Source: Sphingomonadaceae bacterium | Lineage (GTDB): Bacteria; Pseudomonadota; Alphaproteobacteria; Sphingomonadales; Sphingomonadaceae | NCBI GenBank assembly: GCA_016742125.1 | Contig: JACVCM010000093.1 | Span: 1-11,933, forward strand | Length of the DNA stretch: 11,933 nucleotides | Direction of reading: 5' to 3' | Shown: one piece after another, positions 1 through 6,357 of the stretch | Layout: each line of letters begins with the position of its first letter | Position numbering within the stretch: position 1 is the first letter of the stretch | Program-made: the position numbers and the translations under genes | The notes under the pieces: generated by a model | The model's database searches: none | Seen by the model: only the letters and a program-made list of their open reading frames with translations | What the model was told of the DNA's origin: nothing

Positions 1-2
1 CC

Positions 3-248
3 CGGCAAAGGAGGGGTGCCCCATCGGGACTGAACCAGACCGAACGAATGATTTCGGCAAAAGGTCGGTTCGACCACGCCCTGACCGCCCTCGGTCCGGA
101 CCTGGCAGATATCGCGTGGCGGGTGATTTGCGCCGGCGAAAGCATGCCGACCGCAGAGCGGGAAATGTCGTGGCCGGTTCGGTCGGGCAAGCTGGTGCTG
201 CGGATTGCGCTCGACCGATTGGCGGGCTTTTACCGGTTGCCCGGTTGA
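3..248 (+). CDS. DUF6456-type protein, C-terminal part (5' end outside window)
   Basis: The reading frame is open from the first bases of the window to the TGA at 246-248, so the gene starts upstream and only about 81 C-terminal residues are seen. An ATG at 48 is internal; the residues before it (GLNQTER) continue smoothly into the domain. The segment ALTALGPDLADIAWRVIC, then the Glu of AEREMSWP, then WPVRSGKLVLRIALDRLAGF matches the C-terminal pattern I recall for the alphaproteobacterial DUF6456 family: LGP, an ER-x(2-4)-WP motif, RS-x-KxVLRxALDRLA, then Y. Some family members carry an N-terminal helix-turn-helix, so a regulatory role is possible, but that half is not visible. It converges on the downstream ABC-F gene with only 24 bp between stop codons. 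The function of the family is not established. Confidence 0.65.
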   Translation, partial: RQRRGAPSGLNQTERMISAKGRFDHALTALGPDLADIAWRVICAGESMPTAEREMSWPVRSGKLVLRIALDRLAGFYRLPG

Positions 249-272
249 AACTCCCTGGTTCGGCGAAGATTG

Positions 273-2075
273 CTAGCCCGCCATTTCCTCGACCATCACG
301 GCCAGCTCCAGCCAGCGTTCCTCTGCGGCGTCTTTCTCCGCCCGGAGTTTTTCGGTCAGCCCGGTCAGTTCGGCAAAGCGCTCCGGTTTGCGCGCATACA
401 GCGCCGGGTCGGACATCTCGCTTTCTGCCCTGGCGATTTCGGCATCGATTTCTTCGATCCGCTTGGGTAGCAAATCGTAATCGCGCTGGTCCTTGTAAGA
501 CAGCTTCGCGGGGCGTTTGCCAGTTGGATTTGGAGGGGGTGGGTTGGCCATACAGTTACTGACGTTTCTGCGGGTTTCGGGCTTTTCACGCCGATCCCTT
601 TTCGCCTCCCAATCGGCATAGCCGCCGGCGATGATATCGACTTTGCCAGTCCCGGCGAGTCCGAGCGTCAGCGTGACCGTGCGGTCGAGGAAATCGCGGT
701 CGTGGCTGACGATCAGGACGGTTCCGTCATAATCCGCAATCACTTCCTGCAAAAGGTCGAGCGTTTCCAGATCAAGGTCGTTGGTCGGCTCGTCAAGCAC
801 AAGCAAATTGGCCTCGCGGGCAAATTCGCGGGCAAGCAGGATGCGCGACTGTTCGCCGCCCGACAGCGTACCAATCCGTGCTTCGATCAGCGCAGGGTCG
901 AACAGGAATTCCTTGAGATAGCCCTGCACATGCTTGCGCACCCCCCGCACATCGATCCAGTCGCTGCCATCCGCCAGCACGTCACGCACACGCTTGTCGG
1001 GCGCGAGCAACTTGCGCTGCTGGTCGATGACGATGCCGGTCAGCGTCGGCGACAATGTGATGCTGCCGCTATCGGGTTCCAATTCCCCGGTGAGGAGGCG
1101 GATCAGCGTCGTTTTACCGGTGCCATTAGCTCCGACGATGCCGATCCGGTCGCCGCGTTGGATGCGCAGCGTGAAATCCTTGATGATGGTGCGCTCGCCG
1201 AAACTTTTGCCAACACCCTCGGCATTTATCACTGTCTTGGTCTTGCTGTCATCGCTTGCCGCAGCCAGTTTTGCGGTTCCTTGCGGCCCTATCATAGCCG
1301 CCCGAGCCGCACGCATTTCCCAAAGCTTCGCAAGCCGGCCCTGATTGCGCTTGCGCCGCGCAGTGACGCCGCGTTCGAGCCAGTGCGCCTCGATCTTCAG
1401 CTTGGCATCGAGCCGTTCGGCGTTACGTGCGTCCTCGGCATAGACCCGCTCCGTCCAGGCATCATAGCCGCCAAAACCGACTTCGTTGCGCCGGAGCTGG
1501 CCGCGGTCGAGCCAGAATGTCTGTCTGGTCAGACGCGTCAGAAAGGTCCGGTCATGGCTGATAACCATGAACGCCCCGCGATAGCGCGTCAGCCACTCTT
1601 CCAGCCATTCGATGGCAGCCAAATCGAGGTGATTGGTTGGTTCGTCAAGCAGCAGCAGGTCGGGTTCGCTTGCCAGTGCGCGGCAGATTGCAGCCCTGCG
1701 CTTTTCGCCGCCGCTCGCTGTTCCGGCTTCGCGGTCGAGGTCGATGCCGAGCTGGTCGGCAATGGCCCGCACTGCGTGCTCGGGCGGACCTCTCTCGCCG
1801 TGGACAGCGAAATCCACCAGTCGGTTGAATGAGGCGACATCGGGATCCTGTTCCAGCATTACGATGTTTGTGCCGGGGACAACCACCCGCTTGCCCCTGT
1901 CGGCCTCTACCGTGCCGGCAACCAGCTTCATCAGCGTGGTCTTGCCCGCGCCATTACGTCCGATCAGTGCGAGCCGGTCGCGCGCCCCAATAAACAGGTC
2001 GATATCCTGAAACAGCCACCCGCCACCCTGCTGGAGTGCGAGATTTTCGAAGGCGAAGATGGGCGGTTGCGACAT
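273..2075 (-). CDS. uup: ABC-F family ATPase, Uup type
   Basis: This is a 600-residue soluble protein with two ABC ATPase domains and no membrane segment, hence ABC-F. Domain 1 has Walker A GRNGAGKT (39-46), signature SGGEKRR (121-127) and Walker B LLLLDEPTNHLD (140-151). Domain 2 has Walker A GANGTGKT (315-322), signature LSGGEQ (404-409) and Walker B LLVLDEPTNDLD (424-435). A charged linker (about 205-280) joins them. The last 75 residues (about 525-600) form the Lys/Glu-rich coiled-coil tail of Uup, after a Pro-rich stretch around 510-522. Uup in E. coli (about 635 aa) binds branched DNA, limits precise transposon excision and has been linked to ribosome assembly. The frame stays open upstream to 2948, but the start is placed at MSQPPIFAFE because the family begins there and the upstream residues are antisense to dat and to a palindromic repeat. 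No strong Shine-Dalgarno is seen. Confidence 0.93.
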   Translation of the reverse strand: MSQPPIFAFENLALQQGGGWLFQDIDLFIGARDRLALIGRNGAGKTTLMKLVAGTVEADRGKRVVVPGTNIVMLEQDPDVASFNRLVDFAVHGERGPPEHAVRAIADQLGIDLDREAGTASGGEKRRAAICRALASEPDLLLLDEPTNHLDLAAIEWLEEWLTRYRGAFMVISHDRTFLTRLTRQTFWLDRGQLRRNEVGFGGYDAWTERVYAEDARNAERLDAKLKIEAHWLERGVTARRKRNQGRLAKLWEMRAARAAMIGPQGTAKLAAASDDSKTKTVINAEGVGKSFGERTIIKDFTLRIQRGDRIGIVGANGTGKTTLIRLLTGELEPDSGSITLSPTLTGIVIDQQRKLLAPDKRVRDVLADGSDWIDVRGVRKHVQGYLKEFLFDPALIEARIGTLSGGEQSRILLAREFAREANLLVLDEPTNDLDLETLDLLQEVIADYDGTVLIVSHDRDFLDRTVTLTLGLAGTGKVDIIAGGYADWEAKRDRREKPETRRNVSNCMANPPPPNPTGKRPAKLSYKDQRDYDLLPKRIEEIDAEIARAESEMSDPALYARKPERFAELTGLTEKLRAEKDAAEERWLELAVMVEEMAG

Positions 2076-2138
2076 GGTTGGGGCGGATAGGGGGAAGCGC
2101 AAGTAGGAGCAAGTGCGTTTCCTCGATACACTGCCTTG

Positions 2139-2201
2139 GTCATTCCCGCGAAGGCGGACATCCATGGCAGACGTCGAATTGCCTGCCTCCGCGGGAATGA
2201 C
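2139..2201. repeat. Palindromic intergenic element (TCATTCCCGCG family)
   Basis: Two inverted arms, 2139-2157 and 2183-2201, match at 17 of 19 positions around a 25-bp centre. The outer core TCATTCCCGCG (2140-2150) is perfectly mirrored by CGCGGGAATGA (2190-2200). From general knowledge, elements built on this core are scattered between genes of sphingomonads and some other proteobacteria, like REP sequences. When they fall inside open frames they give tell-tale peptides such as RLRGND or FPRR, and such peptides do occur in the antisense frames here. It sits in the divergent intergenic region between uup and dat and could fold in RNA as a long hairpin. No function can be assigned from sequence. 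Confidence 0.75.
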
Positions 2202-2249
2202 AAGTTTTGGATTGTTGACGGTTGACGGGCGATCAAGCAATGCAAGCCC

Positions 2250-3098
2250 ATGCGCACCATCTTCCTCAACGGCAGTTATCTCCCCGAAACCGAAGGCAAA
2301 GTCTCCGTCTTCGACCGCGGATTTCTGTTCTCTGATTCGGTCTACGAAGTCGTGTCGGTTCTCGACCGCAAGCTGGTTGACTTCGACGGCCACGTCCGCC
2401 GCCTTTGCCGATCGTTGGCGGAACTCGGCATCAAGGACGCGCCCGACGCTACCGCATGGCTCGCGATCTGCCGCGAACTTGTCGCGCGCAATGGAGTGGA
2501 GGAGGGTATGATCTACTGGCAGGTGACACGCGGCGCGCCGACGGACCGCGATTTCGCCTTTCCGCCCGAAGGGACCGCGCCGACGGTCCTGGCTTTCACG
2601 CAAAGCCGCCCGCTTACCGACAATCCGCTGGCTGTGCGCGGAATAAGCGTTGTGACCTTGCCCGACCTGCGCTGGGGAAGGGCGGATATCAAGACGACGC
2701 AGTTGCTCTATGCATCGTTGATGAAGAATGAGGCGATCTTGCGTGGTGCGGACGATGCATGGATGGAACGCGGGGGATACGTCACCGAGGGCACTGCACA
2801 GAACGCACATATCATCACGCACGATGGTGTCCTCATTACCCATCCGCTCAACCGTGACATTCTGCATGGCATAACGCGCGCCGCTGTTCTCCCACTCGCT
2901 GCCCAACGCATTGAAGAAAGGCCGTTTACTGTTGCAGAGGCGGAACAAGCTGCGGAAGCTTTCGTTTCATCGGCCTCTGGCTTTGTGATGCCGGTGGTGC
3001 GGATCAACGGCAAGGTCATCGGTGATGGCAAGCCCGGTTCGGCAACTGTTCAGCTTCGCAAAGCCTATATTGATTGGGCACGCCGCACCGCCATCTAA
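2250..3098 (+). CDS. dat: D-amino-acid transaminase (class IV PLP aminotransferase)
   Basis: This 282-residue protein, typical in length, belongs to fold-type IV PLP aminotransferases. The N-terminal block FDRGFLFSDSVYEVV (21-35) is the DAT/BCAT signature, with Tyr32 at the carboxylate-binding Tyr position. The PLP-binding lysine is K148 in ADIKTTQLL. E180 in YVTEGTAQN should hold the pyridine nitrogen. The 98-105 stretch TDRDFAFP aligns with the RxH loop of Bacillus D-alanine aminotransferase: Arg100 is kept but Phe102 replaces His. The enzyme should interconvert D-Ala and D-Glu with their 2-oxo acids in the cytoplasm, feeding peptidoglycan synthesis. A branched-chain or aminodeoxychorismate-lyase-like activity cannot be excluded. 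The start at 2250 fits the family (xIFLNGxYLP) but has no clear Shine-Dalgarno. Only 30 bp separate it from the next gene, so the two are probably cotranscribed. Confidence 0.87.
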   Translation: MRTIFLNGSYLPETEGKVSVFDRGFLFSDSVYEVVSVLDRKLVDFDGHVRRLCRSLAELGIKDAPDATAWLAICRELVARNGVEEGMIYWQVTRGAPTDRDFAFPPEGTAPTVLAFTQSRPLTDNPLAVRGISVVTLPDLRWGRADIKTTQLLYASLMKNEAILRGADDAWMERGGYVTEGTAQNAHIITHDGVLITHPLNRDILHGITRAAVLPLAAQRIEERPFTVAEAEQAAEAFVSSASGFVMPVVRINGKVIGDGKPGSATVQLRKAYIDWARRTAI

Positions 3099-3117
3099 GG
3101 GTGCGACGATATTTGAC

Positions 3118-3122
3118 AGGAG
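3118..3122 (+). promoter_or_regulatory. Ribosome binding site of the SIMPL-domain gene
   Basis: AGGAG lies 6 nt before the ATG at 3129. It decides between that start and an out-of-frame ATG at 3124, and it shows that the gene can be translated from a message shared with dat. Confidence 0.7.
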
Positions 3123-3128
3123 TATGAT

Positions 3129-3842
3129 ATGCGTAAACTGGTTCTGGCCGCCCTTCTGGCAACGGGCAGCATGACAGCGGGAGAAGCAATGGCAACGCAG
3201 GTTAACATCACCGCGACAAATCCCGTTATCGACCTGACGGTGAGTGAGACCGTAGAAGCAAAACCTGATATTGCGACTTTCTCGACGGGCGTACAGACAA
3301 TGGCACCGACCGCGAGCGAGGCAGTGCGGCAGAACAATACACAGATGGCTGCCGTGGTGGCCCGCCTCAAGAAACTCGGAATCGCCGATCGCGACATTCA
3401 GACGACCCAGATCACCCTCAACCAGCAGTTCGATTATCGCGACGGATCGCCGGTTTTCAAGGGCTACCAGGCTTCGAACATGGTGAATGCCAAACTTCGC
3501 GATCTGAAGAAGTTGAGCGCCTTTCTGGATGCGCTTGCGGTGGACGGTGCGACCAACTTTAACGGCCCGACCTTTGGTGTCGACGACGACACCAAGTTCC
3601 GGGATGCCGCACGCGACAAGACATGGGCCACTGCCATCGCCCGGGCCAAGGCTATGGCGCGCAAGGCAGGTTATTCGGATGTGCGCGTGCTGCGCGTGGA
3701 AGAAAATGACGGGCAGGTTGGCAACTATCCCATGCCGGTGATGGCACGCGCCATGGATGCCTCGGAAAAATCGACGCCGATTGCACCGGGCGAACTCAGC
3801 ATTGGTACAACGCTGTCTTTCACTTTTGAAATGGTAAGATGA
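3129..3842 (+). CDS. Secreted SIMPL-domain (DUF541, YggE-like) protein
   Basis: A 237-residue exported protein. Residues 1-22 form a Sec signal peptide (Lys3, a hydrophobic run, then AMA before Thr23). The mature part starts with the family's opening strand, IDLTVSETVEAKPDIATFSTGV, which is the common beginning of SIMPL/COG2968 proteins such as E. coli YggE. It continues through the LKKLGIADRDIQTTQITL region, the YQASNMVNAKLRDLKKLSAFLDAL region and the AIARAKAMARKAG helix, and ends with the strand LSIGTTLSFTFEM. YggE-type proteins are periplasmic or outer-membrane associated and have been linked to oxidative-stress tolerance; the biochemical activity is unknown. The gene follows dat by 30 bp with a good AGGAG site and precedes a hairpin at 3855-3885, so it is probably the last gene of a two-gene unit. 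The functional link to dat is unclear. Confidence 0.88.
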   Translation: MRKLVLAALLATGSMTAGEAMATQVNITATNPVIDLTVSETVEAKPDIATFSTGVQTMAPTASEAVRQNNTQMAAVVARLKKLGIADRDIQTTQITLNQQFDYRDGSPVFKGYQASNMVNAKLRDLKKLSAFLDALAVDGATNFNGPTFGVDDDTKFRDAARDKTWATAIARAKAMARKAGYSDVRVLRVEENDGQVGNYPMPVMARAMDASEKSTPIAPGELSIGTTLSFTFEMVR

Positions 3843-3854
3843 CCTATGAACGGC

Positions 3855-3885
3855 GGGCATCATCCTTTCCAAAAGGTTGATGCCC
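3855..3885 (+). terminator. Hairpin after the SIMPL gene, weak terminator candidate
   Basis: Arms 3855-3867 and 3873-3885 pair at 12 of 13 positions, with a single T-T mismatch and a 5-nt loop. The stem is GC-rich at its base (GGGC/GCCC). It begins 12 nt after the SIMPL stop codon. There is no T run behind it (CATTCAGACTATATT), so it is not a classical intrinsic terminator; it could instead protect the 3' end of the message or give partial termination before the next unit. Confidence 0.4.
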
Positions 3886-3894
3886 CATTCAGAC

Positions 3895-3900
3895 TATATT
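3895..3900 (+). promoter_or_regulatory. Possible -10 element before the PepSY-like gene
   Basis: TATATT lies in an otherwise GC-rich gap, 18 nt before the ATG at 3918, and directly follows the hairpin that closes the previous unit. No convincing -35 is seen at the right distance. If real, transcription would start about 10 nt before the first codon, giving a very short leader, which would fit the lack of a Shine-Dalgarno there. Confidence 0.25.
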
Positions 3901-3917
3901 CAAAGCACCATGACTAG

Positions 3918-4226
3918 ATGAAGCGTATGTCGAACAGGGTTATCCTTTTGTTACTGGGCGCTTTGGCGCTGAACGCTGCTATCGAACCTGCCGTGGCGGG
4001 TCGCCGTGGCGAGCAGGATGAGGCGCGTCAGGACATGGCGGCCGGCAAGGTCAAATCGCTGCGCGAAATCGAGGCGACCGTCGTGCCCCGTATGCGGGGG
4101 ATGCAGTATCTCGGTCCTGAATATGACCCGACAGCGCAGGTTTATCGGCTCAAATTCATTGATCGCGACCGGGTCATTTTTGTCGATGTCGATGGTCGTA
4201 CCGGTGGGGTGCTGCGCCAACGCTGA
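3918..4226 (+). CDS. Small secreted PepSY-like protein upstream of a two-component system
   Basis: A 102-residue protein with a signal peptide (about 1-27: KR, then VILLLLGALALNAA, cleavage likely after AVA), leaving a mature domain of about 75 residues. The mature part shows a PepSY-like pattern: AAGKVKSLREIEATV (41-55), a GMQYLGPEYD turn, then strands VYRLKFIDRDRVIFVDVDGRTGGVLRQ with the typical closing DGRTGGVL. It precedes a response regulator and a PhoQ-type kinase by 71 bp on the same strand. I recall that rhizobial FeuN, a small periplasmic protein, restrains the FeuP/FeuQ pair in this kind of arrangement, so a role as periplasmic brake or sensor partner of the kinase is inferred. The start at 3918 is uncertain: neither it nor the in-frame ATG at 3927 has a clear ribosome site, and both keep the signal peptide. 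Confidence 0.8.
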   Translation: MKRMSNRVILLLLGALALNAAIEPAVAGRRGEQDEARQDMAAGKVKSLREIEATVVPRMRGMQYLGPEYDPTAQVYRLKFIDRDRVIFVDVDGRTGGVLRQR

Positions 4227-4297
4227 TTGGGTTTTGCGCAGGGCGGCTAATCTGCTAGCCCTTCTTCCAACAGAAATGCTAAGTCAAAGGGGACAGC

Positions 4298-4963
4298 ATG
4301 CGCATCCTTATTGTTGAAGACGAACCGACGCTGGGTCAGCAGCTCAAATCTACATTGGAAGGTGCCGGCTATGCGGTCGACCTGTCGGTCGATGGCGAAG
4401 ACGGCCATTATATGGGTTCGACCGAAAATTACGATGCCGTCATCCTTGACCTCGGTTTGCCGGAAATCGACGGGCTGACGGTGCTTGACCGCTGGCGCAA
4501 GGAAGGCCGGAAATTCCCCGTTCTGGTGCTGACAGCGCGCGATAGCTGGTCGGACAAGGTGGCGGGGCTGGATGCAGGTGCAGATGATTATCTTGCGAAG
4601 CCTTTCCAGACCGAGGAGCTTATTGCCCGTTTGCGTGCGCTTATCCGCAGGGCGTCGGGTAATGCGTCATCCGAACTGACCGTCGGCGACGTACGGCTCG
4701 ACACACGTTCGGGCAGAGTGACGCTGGACGGGCAACCGGTCAAACTGACCGCCCAGGAATATAAGCTCCTGTCCTATCTGATGCATCACAAGGGCAAGGT
4801 CGTCTCGCGCACCGAGCTGATTGAGCATATTTACGATCAGGATTTCGACCGTGATTCCAACACCATAGAAGTGTTTGTGACCCGTATCCGCAAGAAACTG
4901 GGGCAGGACGTTATTTCGACCATCCGCGGTCTCGGCTACAGCCTTGAGGAACCGGCCAACTGA
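4298..4963 (+). CDS. OmpR-family response regulator (FeuP/PhoP-like)
   Basis: A 221-residue transcription regulator. The receiver domain (about 1-118) has the acidic pocket E7/D8, phospho-acceptor D51 in ILDLGLPEIDG, switch T79 and conserved K101 in LAKPF. The C-terminal winged helix (about 127-218) has the OmpR/PhoB pattern: LTAQEYKLLSYLMHHKGKVVSRTELIEHIY, a recognition-helix region with SNTIEVFVTRIRKKLG, and STIRGLGYSL. The QDFDRDSNTIEVFV segment and SYLMHHKG resemble rhizobial FeuP as I remember it. It should be phosphorylated by the kinase encoded immediately downstream and then bind promoters. An AGGGGA site sits 4 nt before the ATG. The PepSY-like gene precedes it, and its TGA is overlapped by a possible CTG start of the kinase, so the three genes are probably one operon. 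The regulated genes are not evident from the window. Confidence 0.95.
   Translation: MRILIVEDEPTLGQQLKSTLEGAGYAVDLSVDGEDGHYMGSTENYDAVILDLGLPEIDGLTVLDRWRKEGRKFPVLVLTARDSWSDKVAGLDAGADDYLAKPFQTEELIARLRALIRRASGNASSELTVGDVRLDTRSGRVTLDGQPVKLTAQEYKLLSYLMHHKGKVVSRTELIEHIYDQDFDRDSNTIEVFVTRIRKKLGQDVISTIRGLGYSLEEPAN
4946..4962 (+). promoter_or_regulatory. Candidate ribosome site and CTG start for the histidine kinase
   Basis: GAGGA at 4946-4950 is followed after 9 nt by CTG at 4960-4962, which overlaps the response-regulator stop (CTGA). The kinase frame is open from 4948, with no in-frame ATG, GTG or TTG before 5047. The 28 intervening codons, 4963-5046, have about 82% G or C at third positions, as coding sequence would. 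Start at this CTG is an inference. Confidence 0.4.
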
Positions 4964-4984
4964 ACCCGCCGGCCGTCATAGATG

Positions 4985-5001
4985 CGGCGGTAAAGCCGCC
5001 G
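4985..5001 (+). promoter_or_regulatory. Short GC hairpin between regulator and kinase ATG
   Basis: CGGCGG (4985-4990) and CCGCCG (4996-5001) form a perfect 6-bp GC stem with a 5-nt loop, TAAAG. If the kinase starts at 5047, this is an intercistronic hairpin that could lower kinase expression relative to the regulator. If it starts at 4960, the hairpin is simply inside codons for AAVKPP. Confidence 0.25.
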
Positions 5002-5046
5002 ACATGGCGGAGCCAGTTCCAGAGCACGGGCTCACTGACCCGGCGC

Positions 5047-6357
5047 ATGATTTTGACGGCGGCTGCCTGGATTACGATCCTGCTGATCGGCGGCGGCGCC
5101 GCGCTGGACCGGGTGTTGACGAGTTCGGTGGAGCAGAATTTCGATAACCAGCTCGAATATGTGCTGACAGCGATGATAGCGTCGGCGGAAATCGGCCCGG
5201 ATGGTGAGATTCGCATGAACCGTCCTCTGGGTGACCAGCGCTTTCTAGAACCGAATAGCGGCCTGTACTGGCAGATAACCGGTGAAGGTGCCATCCCGTT
5301 CCCGTCCCGCTCATTATGGGACCGGGCGTTGCAGCCACCCGTCGAACATAACGATCAGGCCGTGCATTTTCGCAATAGCAACGAGTTTCCGGACGAGCCC
5401 CTTCGCATTGCGGAACGGGCCATAAAACTGCCAGATTCGGATATTTCCTGGACATTCATGGTTGCCCAGAGCCGTGACAGCCTGGATGCGCAAATCATCG
5501 AGCTGCGATCGGTCCTGGTCACGAGTTTCCTGTTGCTGGCTCTGGGGTTGATCATCCTTGCGGCACTACAGACTTTCTACGGGCTTTGGCCCTTGCGCGC
5601 CGTGCGTCAGGCGATCGCGCAGATGCGCAGCGGCAAGGAAAGTCGCGTGACCGACGCCTTACCCGATGAGGTGATGCCAATGGTCAACGAACTCAATGCC
5701 TTGCTCGACCATAATGAAAAGCAGGCCGAGGAGTCGCGTCGCCATGCGGGCAATTTGGCCCATGCGCTGAAGACGCCGCTGACGGTGATAATGAATAGCG
5801 CGACTGCGAAAGCCCCGGATCTCGACGAAACCGTGATCCGGGAGGCCACAACCATGCGGAGGCAGGTCGATCATCATCTGGCCCGCGCCCGCGCGGTTGG
5901 TCGCCGCGGCCACAGCCACAGTCGCGCGCAGGTTTGGGACAGCCTTGAATCGGTCGAACGCGCGGTCAGCAGGCTTTATTCCCACGTTCGCCTCGACATG
6001 GCTGGCGACAAAACCATTGCCGCGCGGGTTGAGCGACAGGACCTCGACGAGATGCTCGGCAACCTGATCGAGAACGCAGCCAAATATGGCGGTGGAAGTG
6101 TCTTTGTCACCGTTGAGGATGCAGGCGATTTTGTTGAAATGCTAGTCGAGGATGACGGCCGCGGCATCCCCGAAAGCGAGCGCGAACGCCTGTTCGACCG
6201 GGGTGCGCGGCTGGATACCGGCAAGCCTGGCACCGGCCTGGGCCTCGCAATTGTGCGCGACGTCGTCGAAATTTACGGCGGCTCTGTCAGCCTTGAGGAA
6301 AGCGAGGATCTGGGCGGGCTGCTCGTTCGTTTGCGGCTTCCGAAGGCAGTGGCCTGA
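5047..6357 (+). CDS. Sensor histidine kinase (PhoQ/FeuQ-like)
   Basis: 436 residues from the first ATG. A first membrane helix (about 1-20) is followed by a periplasmic sensor of about 135 residues with the family marks SGLYWQI and SRSLWD. A second helix (about 155-176, VLVTSFLLLALGLIILAAL) leads into a short HAMP-like stretch with WPLRAV. The histidine box LAHALKTPLTVI puts the phospho-acceptor at H239; Ala and Lys after it (HALKTPL, not HELRTP) are typical of the PhoQ group. The ATPase domain has the N box NLIENAAK (339-346), G1 DDGRGIP (369-375) and G2 GTGLGL (395-400), all intact. It should phosphorylate the regulator just upstream. The ATG at 5047 lacks a ribosome site and sits directly at the membrane helix, losing a basic tail (SLTRR) encoded in frame upstream, so the true start may be CTG at 4960. 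Its stop abuts the convergent chorismate mutase gene. Confidence 0.93.
   Translation: MILTAAAWITILLIGGGAALDRVLTSSVEQNFDNQLEYVLTAMIASAEIGPDGEIRMNRPLGDQRFLEPNSGLYWQITGEGAIPFPSRSLWDRALQPPVEHNDQAVHFRNSNEFPDEPLRIAERAIKLPDSDISWTFMVAQSRDSLDAQIIELRSVLVTSFLLLALGLIILAALQTFYGLWPLRAVRQAIAQMRSGKESRVTDALPDEVMPMVNELNALLDHNEKQAEESRRHAGNLAHALKTPLTVIMNSATAKAPDLDETVIREATTMRRQVDHHLARARAVGRRGHSHSRAQVWDSLESVERAVSRLYSHVRLDMAGDKTIAARVERQDLDEMLGNLIENAAKYGGGSVFVTVEDAGDFVEMLVEDDGRGIPESERERLFDRGARLDTGKPGTGLGLAIVRDVVEIYGGSVSLEESEDLGGLLVRLRLPKAVA

Noticed and set aside
702..1832. 376-residue open frame on + strand
   Set aside because: It is wholly antisense to uup and matches no family; open because of GC-rich codon bias on the other strand.
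2076..2948. N-terminal extension of the uup frame to an 891-residue protein
   Set aside because: The extra 291 codons are antisense to dat and cross the palindromic element, giving its usual RLRGND-like peptide. Uup proteins begin at about the MSQPPIF residue.
2967..3872. 301-residue open frame on - strand
   Set aside because: It covers the SIMPL gene in antisense; His/Cys/Arg-rich composition is typical of a shadow frame, and the sense gene has a signal peptide and ribosome site.
4227..4297. TTGGGT and TAATCT as a promoter, and TGCTA repeats 24 bp apart, before the response regulator
   Set aside because: The spacer is only 15 bp, the hexamers are weak and the repeats are 5 bp, which is within chance for this length.
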